Shown: positions 1-5,303 of the stretch, one piece after another
How the letters are laid out: every line of letters begins with the position of its first letter
Numbering within the stretch: the first letter of the stretch is position 1
Origin: Clostridia bacterium
GTDB lineage: Bacteria; Bacillota; Clostridia; Christensenellales; Aristaeellaceae
Assembly: GCA_900754755.1 (NCBI GenBank)
Contig: CAAEEC010000126.1
Coordinates: 1-5,380, forward strand
Reading direction: 5' to 3'
DNA length: 5,380 nucleotides
The notes under the pieces: generated by a model
What the model was told of the DNA's origin: nothing
Seen by the model: only the letters and a program-made list of their open reading frames with translations
Databases searched by the model: none
Position numbers and translations under genes: made by a program

Positions 1-97
1 AGGGAGAAAACGGCTTCGGCGGATAGAATTGCCTGGGGCAATCCCGGTTGCTATATAAGAGCCCTAAGACCGAGGCAGCCCGAAACGAGTTGTCAAG

Positions 98-126
98 GAC
101 TTTTTAATCAAATTCACGAAAAAGTC
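98..126. repeat. 8-bp inverted repeat upstream of the toxin-antitoxin promoter
   Basis: GACTTTTT (98-105) is the exact reverse complement of AAAAAGTC (119-126), with a 13-base loop. The stem is AT-rich and has no T tract after it on either strand, so it is a poor terminator. It may be a protein-binding dyad or chance. The rest of 1-158 shows no gene, only a short palindrome TTGCC-TGG-GGCAA at 29-41. Confidence 0.3.
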
Positions 127-158
127 ACAAACAAGCGCCTCTTTTTCGCCCGGACGAG

Positions 159-187
159 TTTACTTTCCCCGGCACATGGGATATAAT
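159..187 (+). promoter_or_regulatory. Sigma-A type promoter of the toxin-antitoxin operon
   Basis: The -35 box TTTACT (159-164) and the perfect -10 box TATAAT (182-187) are separated by exactly 17 bp. They lie about 54 bp upstream of the antitoxin ATG, and no other plausible promoter sits closer. A small dyad, TTCT-AA-AGAA (214-223), lies between the -10 box and the ribosome binding site. AbrB-fold antitoxins usually repress their own operon, so this dyad or the AT-rich -10 region could be an operator, but that is inference. Confidence 0.7.
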
Positions 188-240
188 ATAAGCAGAGATA
201 AAGAAAACTTGAGTTCTAAAGAATAGAAAGGGTGACTTGT

Positions 241-498
241 ATGAATTTGGCGAAAATCTCTGCAAACGGTCAAATCACTGTGCCGGTAGAAATCAGGCGG
301 CAGCTTGGTCTGAAATCCGGCGATAAAATCCTGTTCCTCCAGAAGCAGAATGGAGAGATCGTTGTCAGCAACGCCTCCGCTGCGGCCATCCGAAAAGCAC
401 AGGCCGCCTTTTCCGGGGCTGCTGATGCGCTGGGCGTATCCAGCGAGGAGGATATTCAGGCGCTTGTAGACGAAGTGCGTTATGGAAAGGGACGGTAA
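241..498 (+). CDS. AbrB/MazE-family antitoxin of a PIN toxin-antitoxin pair
   Basis: An 85-residue DNA-binding antitoxin, expected to neutralise the PIN toxin encoded directly downstream and to repress their shared promoter. Residues about 1-45 show the swapped-hairpin AbrB pattern: AKISANGQITVPVEIRR, then LGLKSGDKI, then a beta strand ending EIVVSNA. Residues 47-80 are helix-prone and acidic (SSEEDIQALVDE), as expected for the toxin-binding tail. The ATG at 241 is preferred because AAAGGGTGA (227-235) sits at normal Shine-Dalgarno distance. The in-frame GTG at 232 lies inside that site and would add only three residues (MTC). The stop (496-498) is one base before the toxin ATG, so the two are probably translated in a coupled way. 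The family call is secure; the precise class name is not. Confidence 0.9.
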   Translation: MNLAKISANGQITVPVEIRRQLGLKSGDKILFLQKQNGEIVVSNASAAAIRKAQAAFSGAADALGVSSEEDIQALVDEVRYGKGR

Positions 499-499
499 A

Positions 500-898
500 A
501 TGCGGATATTGGTAGACACAAACATTCTGTTTTCCGCATTGGTCTTTCCCCGTTCCAAACCGGCGCGGGCTTTGCTCTACATCGCAGACAATCACGAAAT
601 TGTCCTGTGTGACCGCAACATCGCGGAGCTGCGGGATATTCTCGGACGGAAAGCGCCAAAGTATCTCCCGGATGCCGAAGTGCTGCTGGCAGAGATGTCC
701 TATGAGTTAATTCCTGCGGTAGACCATGCGGAAAAGCTGATACGAGATGCAAAAGCCCAGCCGATCTTAAACGCGGCCATCGTGTCGGATGTGGATATTA
801 TCCTCACCGGCGATAAAGACTTTTTAAGTCTGGATATGGAACATCCAAAGTGCATGACCGTCGCACGATTTCTCGAAAGTGAAGGCGTGGAGGATTGA
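500..898 (+). CDS. PIN-domain toxin (putative ribonuclease) of the toxin-antitoxin pair
   Basis: A 132-residue single PIN domain, the usual size for the COG1569-type 'putative toxin component, PIN family'. Such proteins are Mg-dependent ribonucleases held inactive by the antitoxin. Visible motifs are MRILVDTN with Asp6, the helix IAELRDIL with Glu43, and the C-terminal strand-turn ILTGDKDF with Asp105. At the third acidic position, ahead of the helix QPILNAAI, this protein has Ala86 (codon GCC, 755-757). From memory, relatives carry Asp in an AKDQPIL-like context, so activity may be reduced or lost. The ATG at 500 is chosen because GGAAAGGGA (484-492) gives a normal ribosome binding site. The in-frame ATG at 482 has no such site and would add six residues and overlap the antitoxin gene. 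The gene is otherwise intact and full length. Confidence 0.88.
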   Translation: MRILVDTNILFSALVFPRSKPARALLYIADNHEIVLCDRNIAELRDILGRKAPKYLPDAEVLLAEMSYELIPAVDHAEKLIRDAKAQPILNAAIVSDVDIILTGDKDFLSLDMEHPKCMTVARFLESEGVED

Positions 899-1172
899 CC
901 TCTGCGCCTTTTCTCCTGGCATGGAAAGGGCCGGAAGCCTGTTTGATCGACGCCTTGGCGGCGGTCTGTTTGTCGTACTCATTTTTCTTCCTGCCTCTTC
1001 ACCAACTTTTTTTCGCTCAAGCCTCATTTGGGGCTTAACTTTTTATTTGCAGGCTCAGTCGGTTACCGCCGCGACGGAGGGATTGGGAACTTGCGTATCA
1101 TAAGAGGATGCGATGATACAATTTGAAAACAGAAGACCTTTGAGTGAAACATTGACTTTATCAATATACTGA
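899..1172. other. Gene-free spacer with possible decayed mobile-element sequence
   Basis: No convincing complete gene is present. Apart from the terminator at 1019-1046, two things stand out. On the minus strand, AGGAAG (987-992) stands 4 nt before an ATG (980-982), opening a short arginine/proline-rich frame that soon runs antisense into the toxin gene and looks like a truncated gene start. On the plus strand, GTATCAT (1095-1101) and ATGATAC (1113-1119) form a 7-bp inverted repeat. The GTCGGTTACC-CGCGAC region (about 1058-1077) is also hairpin-prone. None of this can be assigned a function. Confidence 0.35.
1019..1046 (+). terminator. Intrinsic terminator downstream of the toxin-antitoxin operon
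   Basis: The stem pairs AAGCCTC (1019-1025) with GGGGCTT (1030-1036), with one G-T wobble and the loop ATTT. It is followed by AACTTTTTATTT. Orientation and location fit termination of plus-strand transcription about 120 bp after the toxin stop. The stem is short, so efficiency is uncertain. If the minus-strand start at 982 is real, the same hairpin would lie in that gene's leader instead. Confidence 0.55.
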
Positions 1173-1204
1173 AAGCGCGAAAGGACCAAAGCCCTTTCGC
1201 GCTT
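1173..1204 (-). terminator. Hairpin terminator of the aminotransferase-tyrS-yigZ operon
   Basis: A perfect 12-bp stem pairs AAGCGCGAAAGG (1173-1184) with CCTTTCGCGCTT (1193-1204) around the 8-base loop ACCAAAGC. It starts 29 nt beyond the yigZ stop on the minus strand, the expected place for the operon's end. The T tract on the minus-strand side is short (the stem ends in TT, followed by TCAGTATATT), so it is not a textbook example, but the stem is very stable. It could also block plus-strand read-through from the toxin side. Confidence 0.6.
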
Positions 1205-1232
1205 CAATCGTCCCCGGCGGCGTGTGCGTTAT

Positions 1233-1886
1233 TCACAAGGACGCATTATCTTCTTCCAGCCAGGGAGCATAAAATTCCTCCATCACCAGCGGCTCGCACC
1301 GGCCGTCGGTGTGCTGCACCAAGTCGCGCTGGAACGCTTCAGCGTCTGCCGAGCGCACGCACAGGGTGAAGGTGATGGTGTCGGTGAACGCCTTGTCCTC
1401 CACGCGCACGGGCGCGGATTTGAGGAAGTGCTCGAAACGGCCCAGCAGGGGATAGGGCACGTCCACCAGCAGGCGCTGCGTGGGGTGCATCACCGCGACC
1501 TGCGCGGCGTTTAAGGCCATGGCGGCGCCCTGGGTGTACGCGCGCACCAGACCGCCCGCGCCCAGCAGGATGCCGCCGAAATAGCGCGTGACCACCACGA
1601 TGGCGTTGGTCACGCCGCGCGCTTTCATCACTTCGATGATGGGCATGCCCGCCGTGCCGCCGGGCTCGCCATCGTCGTTGTAGCGCATAATGCCCATGTT
1701 TGTGCCGATGATATAGGCGTAGCAGTTGTGCGAAGCGTCCTGGTATTCCCTGCGCATTTCCGCGAGGAAGCCGAGCGCTTCTTCTTCGCTTTCCACCGGC
1801 GCGCCGTGGCCGATGAAGCGCGACTTGTTCACGATAAAGGAATCGCTCGCGCGCTTCATCAGCGTTTTATAGGGCGCTATGCTCAT
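1233..1886 (-). CDS. yigZ: YigZ/IMPACT family protein (UPF0029 plus DUF1949 domains)
   Basis: A 217-residue cytosolic protein, the usual length for bacterial YigZ. The N-terminal UPF0029/IMPACT domain (about 15-125) carries SRFIGH, SHNCYAY, the [11 protein letters not shown] loop (72-82) and the family signature [20 protein letters not shown] (92-111). The C-terminal DUF1949 domain, a ferredoxin-like fold, spans about 140-197. The eukaryotic relative IMPACT/YIH1 binds GCN1 and restrains GCN2 signalling; the bacterial role is not settled, and nucleic-acid or ribosome binding has been suggested. The ATG overlaps the tyrS stop in an ATGA arrangement (1883-1886), pointing to translational coupling, so the gene should respond to the same tyrosine T-box. 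No frameshift or missing signature residue is visible. Confidence 0.93.
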   Translation of the reverse strand: MSIAPYKTLMKRASDSFIVNKSRFIGHGAPVESEEEALGFLAEMRREYQDASHNCYAYIIGTNMGIMRYNDDGEPGGTAGMPIIEVMKARGVTNAIVVVTRYFGGILLGAGGLVRAYTQGAAMALNAAQVAVMHPTQRLLVDVPYPLLGRFEHFLKSAPVRVEDKAFTDTITFTLCVRSADAEAFQRDLVQHTDGRCEPLVMEEFYAPWLEEDNASL

Positions 1887-3115
1887 TGCGCCAGCACCAG
1901 CAGGTGATAGTTCTTCTTGCCCTTGCGCAACAGCAATCCTTCGCCTTCGAGCATGTCCGGCGTGACGGTAAAGTCCACGTCCGCCACTTTTTCATCGCCG
2001 ATGTACAGGCCGCCCGCCTGGATGGTCTTGCGCGCGTCGCCATTGGATTTGCACAGAGCGCACTTGACCGCCAGGGAGATTAGGCGGCTGTCCGAGGCGA
2101 GCTCTTCCCGGGTGACGGAAGTGGTGGGCGTGGAACCCGCGCGCCCGCCGCCGGAGAACAGCGCGTCCGCCGCGTCCTGCGCCTTTTGCGCTTCGTCCTC
2201 GCCGTGTACGAGCTTGGTGACCTCAAAGGCCAGCACGCGCTTGGCCTGGTTGATTTCCGCGCCTTCCAGCGCGCCCAGGCGGCGCACCTCGTCCATGGGC
2301 AGGAAGGTGAGCAGGGAGAGGCACTTTTCCACATCCGCGTCGTCCACGTTGCGCCAGTATTGGTAGAAATCGTAGGGGCTGGTCTTGTTCGGATCCAGCC
2401 ACAGCGCGCCCGCCTCGGTTTTGCCCATCTTGCGGCCGTCGCTGGTGAGCAGCAGCTTGTAGGTGAGGGCGAAGGCGTCCTTGCCCTCCTTGCGGCGGAT
2501 GAGGTCCGCGCCCGCGAGCATGTTGCTCCACTGGTCGTCGCCGCCCGCCTGCAGCGTGCAGCCGTAATCGTGGTAGAGCTTTAAGAAGTCGTAGCTCTGC
2601 ATCAGCATGTAGTTGAATTCCAGGAAGGTGAGGCCGCGTTCCAGGCGCTGCTTATAGCATTCCGCCGTGAGCATGCGGTTCACGGAGAAGTGCACGCCGA
2701 TGTCCCGCAGGAAATCCACGTAATTCAGCTTCAGCAGCCAATCCGCGTTGTTGGCCACGATCACGCCGTTTTCGCCTTCGAAAGAAAGGAAACGCGCCAT
2801 CTGCTTTTTGAAGCATTCCACGTTGTGGTTCACGGTTTCCATGGTCATCATTTTGCGCATGTCGCTCTTGCCGGAGGGGTCGCCGATCATGCCGGTGCCG
2901 CCGCCGATCAGGGCGATGGGCTGATGGCCCGCGCGCTGCATGTGCGCCATGGCCATGATCGGGATGTAGTGGCCAATGTGCAGCGAGTCCGCCGTGGGAT
3001 CAAAGCCCGTGTAAAAGGTGATCTTCTGTTCCCGGAACGCCTTGTCCAGGTCTTCTTCAAAGGTGATTTGCGCGATAAAGCCACGCTCGCGCAGGATATC
3101 GAGTGCGGATTGCAT
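1883..3115 (-). CDS. tyrS: Tyrosyl-tRNA synthetase
   Basis: A 410-residue class I synthetase that attaches tyrosine to tRNA-Tyr, of normal length for the bacterial TyrS type. The Rossmann catalytic domain has [16 protein letters not shown] with Tyr35, Asp39 and the HIGH motif at 46-49. [14 protein letters not shown] supplies the tyrosine-pocket residues Tyr169, Gln173 and Asp176, followed by GGDDQWSNM (191-199). The second signature is a KMGKT form of KMSKS (229-233). An alpha-helical anticodon-binding region follows, and an S4 RNA-binding domain ends the protein (about 340-410: [30 protein letters not shown]). The ATG directly abuts the aminotransferase stop (TAAATG). Its Shine-Dalgarno GGAGGA (3125-3130) lies inside that gene's last codons, so translation is probably coupled. 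Expression should follow the upstream Tyr T-box. Confidence 0.98.
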   Translation of the reverse strand: MQSALDILRERGFIAQITFEEDLDKAFREQKITFYTGFDPTADSLHIGHYIPIMAMAHMQRAGHQPIALIGGGTGMIGDPSGKSDMRKMMTMETVNHNVECFKKQMARFLSFEGENGVIVANNADWLLKLNYVDFLRDIGVHFSVNRMLTAECYKQRLERGLTFLEFNYMLMQSYDFLKLYHDYGCTLQAGGDDQWSNMLAGADLIRRKEGKDAFALTYKLLLTSDGRKMGKTEAGALWLDPNKTSPYDFYQYWRNVDDADVEKCLSLLTFLPMDEVRRLGALEGAEINQAKRVLAFEVTKLVHGEDEAQKAQDAADALFSGGGRAGSTPTTSVTREELASDSRLISLAVKCALCKSNGDARKTIQAGGLYIGDEKVADVDFTVTPDMLEGEGLLLRKGKKNYHLLVLAQ

Positions 3116-4288
3116 TTATATCAGTCCTCCCAATCGTTTCATGCCCGTTTCAATCACGTCAACCGGGCTGTTCGAGAAATTCAGACGGAACGTGTTTTCG
3201 TGCCCGCCTTCGGGATAGAAGTGCGTGCCGGGCACGAAGGCCACGTTGTTTTCCACCGCGCGGTCGAACAGGGAAAGCGCGCTCTGACCCTCCGGCAGGG
3301 CCGCCCACACGAACAGGCCGCCTTCCGGCGCGGTGTGCATCACGCCCGCGGGGAAATATTGAAAACCGTCGAGCATGGCGTCGAGCTGCCGCTTATACGA
3401 CTTACAGATGCGCTCGATGTGCGGCAGCAAGAGGTTCTTGCGCAGGTAGAGATCCACGATGGCCTGCGTGAAAGACGTGGTGTGCACGTCCGTCGATTGC
3501 TTGCCGATCACCAGCTTGCGCATGAGAACCGGGTTGCAGATGGCCGCGCCCACGCGCATGCCCGGGGAAATCAGCTTGGAAAAGCTCGCCAGATACACGA
3601 CCCAGCCGCCCTCGTCGAACGACTTGATGGCGGGCAGCGGCTCGCCCGCGTAGCGCAGGTCGCGATAGGGGTCGTCTTCCGCCAGAATCACGCCATAGCG
3701 GTTCGCCAACTCGGCCAGCGCCTTGCGGCGCTCCAGCGAGAGCGTCACGCCCGTGGGATTCTGGAAGGTCGGGATGATATACATCAGCTTTGGATGGTGG
3801 GCGCGAATGGCCTCCTCCGCAGCTTCGGGAATCACCCCCTGTTCATCCGTGGCGATGGATTCCACGCGCGCGCTGTACGTGCGCATGGCCTGCAGCGCGC
3901 CCAGGAAGGTGGGGCTTTCGGCAAGGATCACGTCGCCAGGATTGATGACCGCCTTGAGCAAAAGATCCAGCGCCTGCTGCGAACCATGCACGGGCAGCAC
4001 TTCTTCGGGTTTGGCCTCGATGCCCGCGCGCTTCACAAATTCCGCGATGCTTTCGCGCAGCGGCGCCCAGCCCTCGGTCGCGCCATATTGCAAAATGGCC
4101 TTGCCGTTTTGGGCGAGCGCTTCCTGCGCCAGCGCGCTCACGGTATCGACGTCCAGCGCGTCCGCCGAAGGATTGCCGCCCGCGAAGGAGATCATGCCCG
4201 GCCGGGCGAGCAGGTGAAACACCTGGCGAATGGCGCTGCCAGTGATGGGTTTCATTTGCTCCGCAAATACATCCTGTGTGAATTCCAT
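3116..4288 (-). CDS. PLP-dependent class I aminotransferase, probably aromatic/tyrosine (ARO8/LysN-like)
   Basis: A 390-residue fold-type I aminotransferase, resembling the aminotransferase half of MocR proteins and the LysN/ARO8 2-aminoadipate/aromatic group, but with no N-terminal DNA-binding domain. Visible landmarks are ISFAGGNPS (33-41), LQYGATEGWAPLRE (67-79), HGSQQALDLL near the cofactor phosphate (101-110), PTFQNPTG with Asn177, ILAEDDPYRDLRY with Asp205/206 and Tyr208, ASFSKLISPGMRVG with the Schiff-base Lys238, and TFRLNFS with the carboxylate-binding Arg368. The ATG at 4288 is chosen because GGAGGG stands 7 nt upstream and the T-box terminator precedes it. Earlier in-frame Met codons lie in the Shine-Dalgarno site or in the riboswitch. 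A tyrosine T-box and adjoining tyrS suggest that it interconverts 4-hydroxyphenylpyruvate and tyrosine. That specificity is inferred from context; the family also contains 2-aminoadipate and branched-chain enzymes. Confidence 0.92.
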   Translation of the reverse strand: MEFTQDVFAEQMKPITGSAIRQVFHLLARPGMISFAGGNPSADALDVDTVSALAQEALAQNGKAILQYGATEGWAPLRESIAEFVKRAGIEAKPEEVLPVHGSQQALDLLLKAVINPGDVILAESPTFLGALQAMRTYSARVESIATDEQGVIPEAAEEAIRAHHPKLMYIIPTFQNPTGVTLSLERRKALAELANRYGVILAEDDPYRDLRYAGEPLPAIKSFDEGGWVVYLASFSKLISPGMRVGAAICNPVLMRKLVIGKQSTDVHTTSFTQAIVDLYLRKNLLLPHIERICKSYKRQLDAMLDGFQYFPAGVMHTAPEGGLFVWAALPEGQSALSLFDRAVENNVAFVPGTHFYPEGGHENTFRLNFSNSPVDVIETGMKRLGGLI

Positions 4289-4330
4289 GCTATTTCCCTC
4301 CATATGGCTCGATTGCTTGCCGTGCGATGC

Positions 4331-4365
4331 AAAAAAACGCCGTCTTCCCACAGGGGAAGGCGGCG
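4331..4365 (-). terminator. Conditional terminator of the tyrosine T-box
   Basis: CGCCGCCTTCCC pairs with GGGAAGACGGCG with a single C-A mismatch and a CUGU tetraloop. It is followed by seven Ts (4331-4337). The 5' arm overlaps the CUUCC needed for the antiterminator, giving the standard T-box switch about 43 bp before the aminotransferase ATG. Confidence 0.93.
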
Positions 4366-4563
4366 GCGCCACGGTACCACTTCCATTTTGCCACGCAAAC
4401 CGCGCGGCCTCTGTGCGCTATAACGGGCGCGCCCGTGCCTCGCTACTGCCATTTCGCAAAGCCCGCTCACGAAGGTATTCGGCGCGCGCCGCCCGCTTCC
4501 TCGCACCCACCGGAAGCTCTCTTGAGGGGGTTAACGCGCTTACTTCTTTCGCTCATCGCAATT
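4331..4563 (-). promoter_or_regulatory. T-box riboswitch, tyrosine specifier (UAC)
   Basis: A leader RNA that binds tRNA-Tyr and lets transcription continue only when the tRNA is uncharged. Stem I has the loop-E halves AGUA (4541-4544) and GAA (4478-4480), joined through GCGCG/CGCGC pairing. The specifier codon UAC (4475-4477) directly follows GAA. The distal part shows AGAGAGC, then the helix GCTTCC (4512-4517)/GGAAGC (4495-4500), closing the GGTGGGTGCGA loop. The T-box sequence AAGTGGTACCGTGG (4369-4382) carries the UGGU bulge for the tRNA end, compatible with an A73 discriminator. GGAAG (4380-4384) can pair with CUUCC (4355-4359) as antiterminator, excluding the terminator. Start at about 4563 is estimated from the promoter. 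Confidence 0.95.
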
Positions 4564-4569
4564 AAGGGC

Positions 4570-4598
4570 ATTATACATGCTCCCGGTGGAATTGTCAA
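4570..4598 (-). promoter_or_regulatory. Consensus promoter of the T-box/aminotransferase/tyrS/yigZ operon
   Basis: On the minus strand, a perfect -35 TTGACA (4593-4598) and a perfect -10 TATAAT (4570-4575) are separated by 17 bp, directly upstream of T-box stem I. Such a strong promoter suits a T-box operon, in which control is exerted by attenuation rather than at initiation. Confidence 0.92.
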
Positions 4599-4670
4599 CA
4601 GCCGTCACAAGGATTTTACGCGAAGAGCGCCTGATGGAATGTTAAAATAAAATGAAATTCGCAAAACCTC

Positions 4671-4699
4671 TTGACATTGGGAATGACTTGCGTTATACT
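4671..4699 (+). promoter_or_regulatory. Strong plus-strand promoter with no recognised downstream gene
   Basis: A perfect -35 TTGACA (4671-4676) and -10 TATACT (4694-4699) are separated by 17 bp. It diverges from the tyrosine operon promoter, with about 72 bp between the two -35 boxes. Transcription would start near 4706 and run into 4706-5157. An 11-bp direct repeat, AAACAGCGATT, follows at 4714-4724 and 4763-4773. Confidence 0.7.
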
Positions 4700-4785
4700 G
4701 AAATCACAAAAGAAAACAGCGATTCAAGCAAAATGAATTGTGGTAGTATGGAGGGGATGCATAAACAGCGATTGTTTGTTTGAAA

Positions 4786-4932
4786 ATGCACATGCCATTG
4801 TCCCTTTGCGAATATGCACATTCGCAAGCCTGGCGAAAGGGCATGGCGGAGAAAATCCATGGAAAGTGCGGGGAAGCGTTTCACAACCATTGTATGGCAT
4901 CCGAAAAAATCCAGCGTGCGGCAGAGGCCTGA
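4786..4932 (+). CDS. Possible 48-residue small protein, unrecognised
   Basis: The frame runs from ATG 4786 to TGA 4930-4932, downstream of the 4671-4699 promoter. The product would be soluble, with three Cys and five His, including a KCGEAFHNHC stretch (27-36). There is no clear ribosome binding site at normal distance; GGAGGGG at 4750-4756 is too far upstream. I do not recognise a family. The frame may be chance within a structured RNA. Confidence 0.15.
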   Translation: MHMPLSLCEYAHSQAWRKGMAEKIHGKCGEAFHNHCMASEKIQRAAEA

Positions 4933-5076
4933 TATATAGATAAAAGAAAGGCATGGAGTTATACGATCGCAGCGCTTGGACGGGAAATGATAAAATCAGT
5001 GGCAATGCGCCGCACGCGCATAAAGAGGTGAATTCCCATTTTGTACATCCATGGAACGCGGCCAGGCAGGGAAAAG

Positions 5077-5157
5077 ACCGGCGCGGGCAGATTGCGAACC
5101 GTCGCTCCACGGTAGGGGGCAGATGGAACGAAAAAAATCGCCCGCGCCGGTTGTTTT
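5077..5157 (+). terminator. GC-rich hairpin with T tract, large branched loop
   Basis: ACCGGCGCGGGC (5077-5088) pairs perfectly with GCCCGCGCCGGT (5140-5151), followed by TGTTTTC. The 51-base loop is itself structured: GATT (5090-5093) can pair with AATC (5136-5139), and ACCGT (5098-5102) pairs with ACGGT (5109-5113). It may terminate the putative transcript from 4706. The large loop is unusual for an intrinsic terminator, so it could instead be a structured RNA domain or repeat element. Confidence 0.45.
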
Positions 5158-5303
5158 CGTGCGCCCCTTTGGTTCAAGGGCAACCCCTCAGGCGGCTAAC
5201 GCCGCCAGCTCCCCTTTTGCCAAAGGGGAGCCTTTTGGATAGTGCTACATCACAGGAAGTGGCCCTGTCAGAGCCTCCCTTTGGAATCAAAGGGGCGCAC
5301 GAA
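5156..5303. mobile_element. 148-bp MITE-like element with 16-bp terminal inverted repeats
   Basis: TTCGTGCGCCCCTTTG (5156-5171) is the exact reverse complement of 5288-5303. Inside are the hairpins GGCGGC-TAAC-GCCGCC (5191-5206) and GCTCCCCTTT-TGCC-AAAGGGGAGC (5208-5231), the latter followed by CTTTT. The CCCCTCAG...CAGCTCCCC layout resembles dispersed intergenic repeats common in gut Clostridia; this is from memory and unverified. There is no transposase gene and no obvious target-site duplication. The second internal hairpin could act as a terminator. Confidence 0.55.

Larger units (their letters stand above)
4706..5157 (+). ncRNA. Putative orphan transcript (small RNA or small-peptide mRNA)
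   Basis: This stretch lies between a consensus promoter and a GC-rich hairpin with a T tract, and has no recognisable protein gene. A compound hairpin at 4794-4847 pairs GCCAT/ATGGC, CCCTTT/AAAGGG and GCGAAT/ATTCGC. The strong site GGAGGGG (4750-4756) has no start codon at normal spacing; the ATG touching it gives only a short peptide. A 48-codon frame at 4786-4932 has three Cys and five His, but no Shine-Dalgarno site, and overlaps the hairpin. It matches no RNA family I can name. Both ends are inferred from signals only. Confidence 0.3.

Noticed and set aside
29..57. Weak plus-strand promoter TTGCCT-17-TATATA
   Set aside because: Both boxes are poor matches, and the much better promoter at 159-187 is closer to the gene.
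91..96. Minus-strand TTGACA (-35 consensus)
   Set aside because: No -10 box occurs at a suitable spacing.
232..240. GTG start for the antitoxin
   Set aside because: It falls inside the Shine-Dalgarno sequence that serves ATG 241.
482..499. ATG 482 start for the PIN toxin
   Set aside because: It has no ribosome binding site; GGAAAGGGA points to ATG 500, where the PIN domain begins immediately.
4289..4372. Upstream in-frame start for the aminotransferase (ATG at 4372)
   Set aside because: The extension would translate the T-box and its terminator. ATG 4288 has GGAGGG at 7 nt and matches the family N terminus.
2690..4423. 577-codon plus-strand open frame antisense to tyrS and the aminotransferase
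   Set aside because: Its translation has no family signature and is His/Arg-rich in the way of antisense frames in GC-rich genes. The minus strand has unmistakable TyrS and aminotransferase motifs.
4740..4943. 67-codon GTG-start plus-strand frame after the orphan promoter
   Set aside because: There is no ribosome binding site before the GTG, composition is not protein-like, and no family is recognised.
4693..5183. Minus-strand frames of 65-128 codons in the right intergenic region
   Set aside because: They run against the only good promoter, lack Shine-Dalgarno sites and partly translate the hairpins; no homology is recognised.
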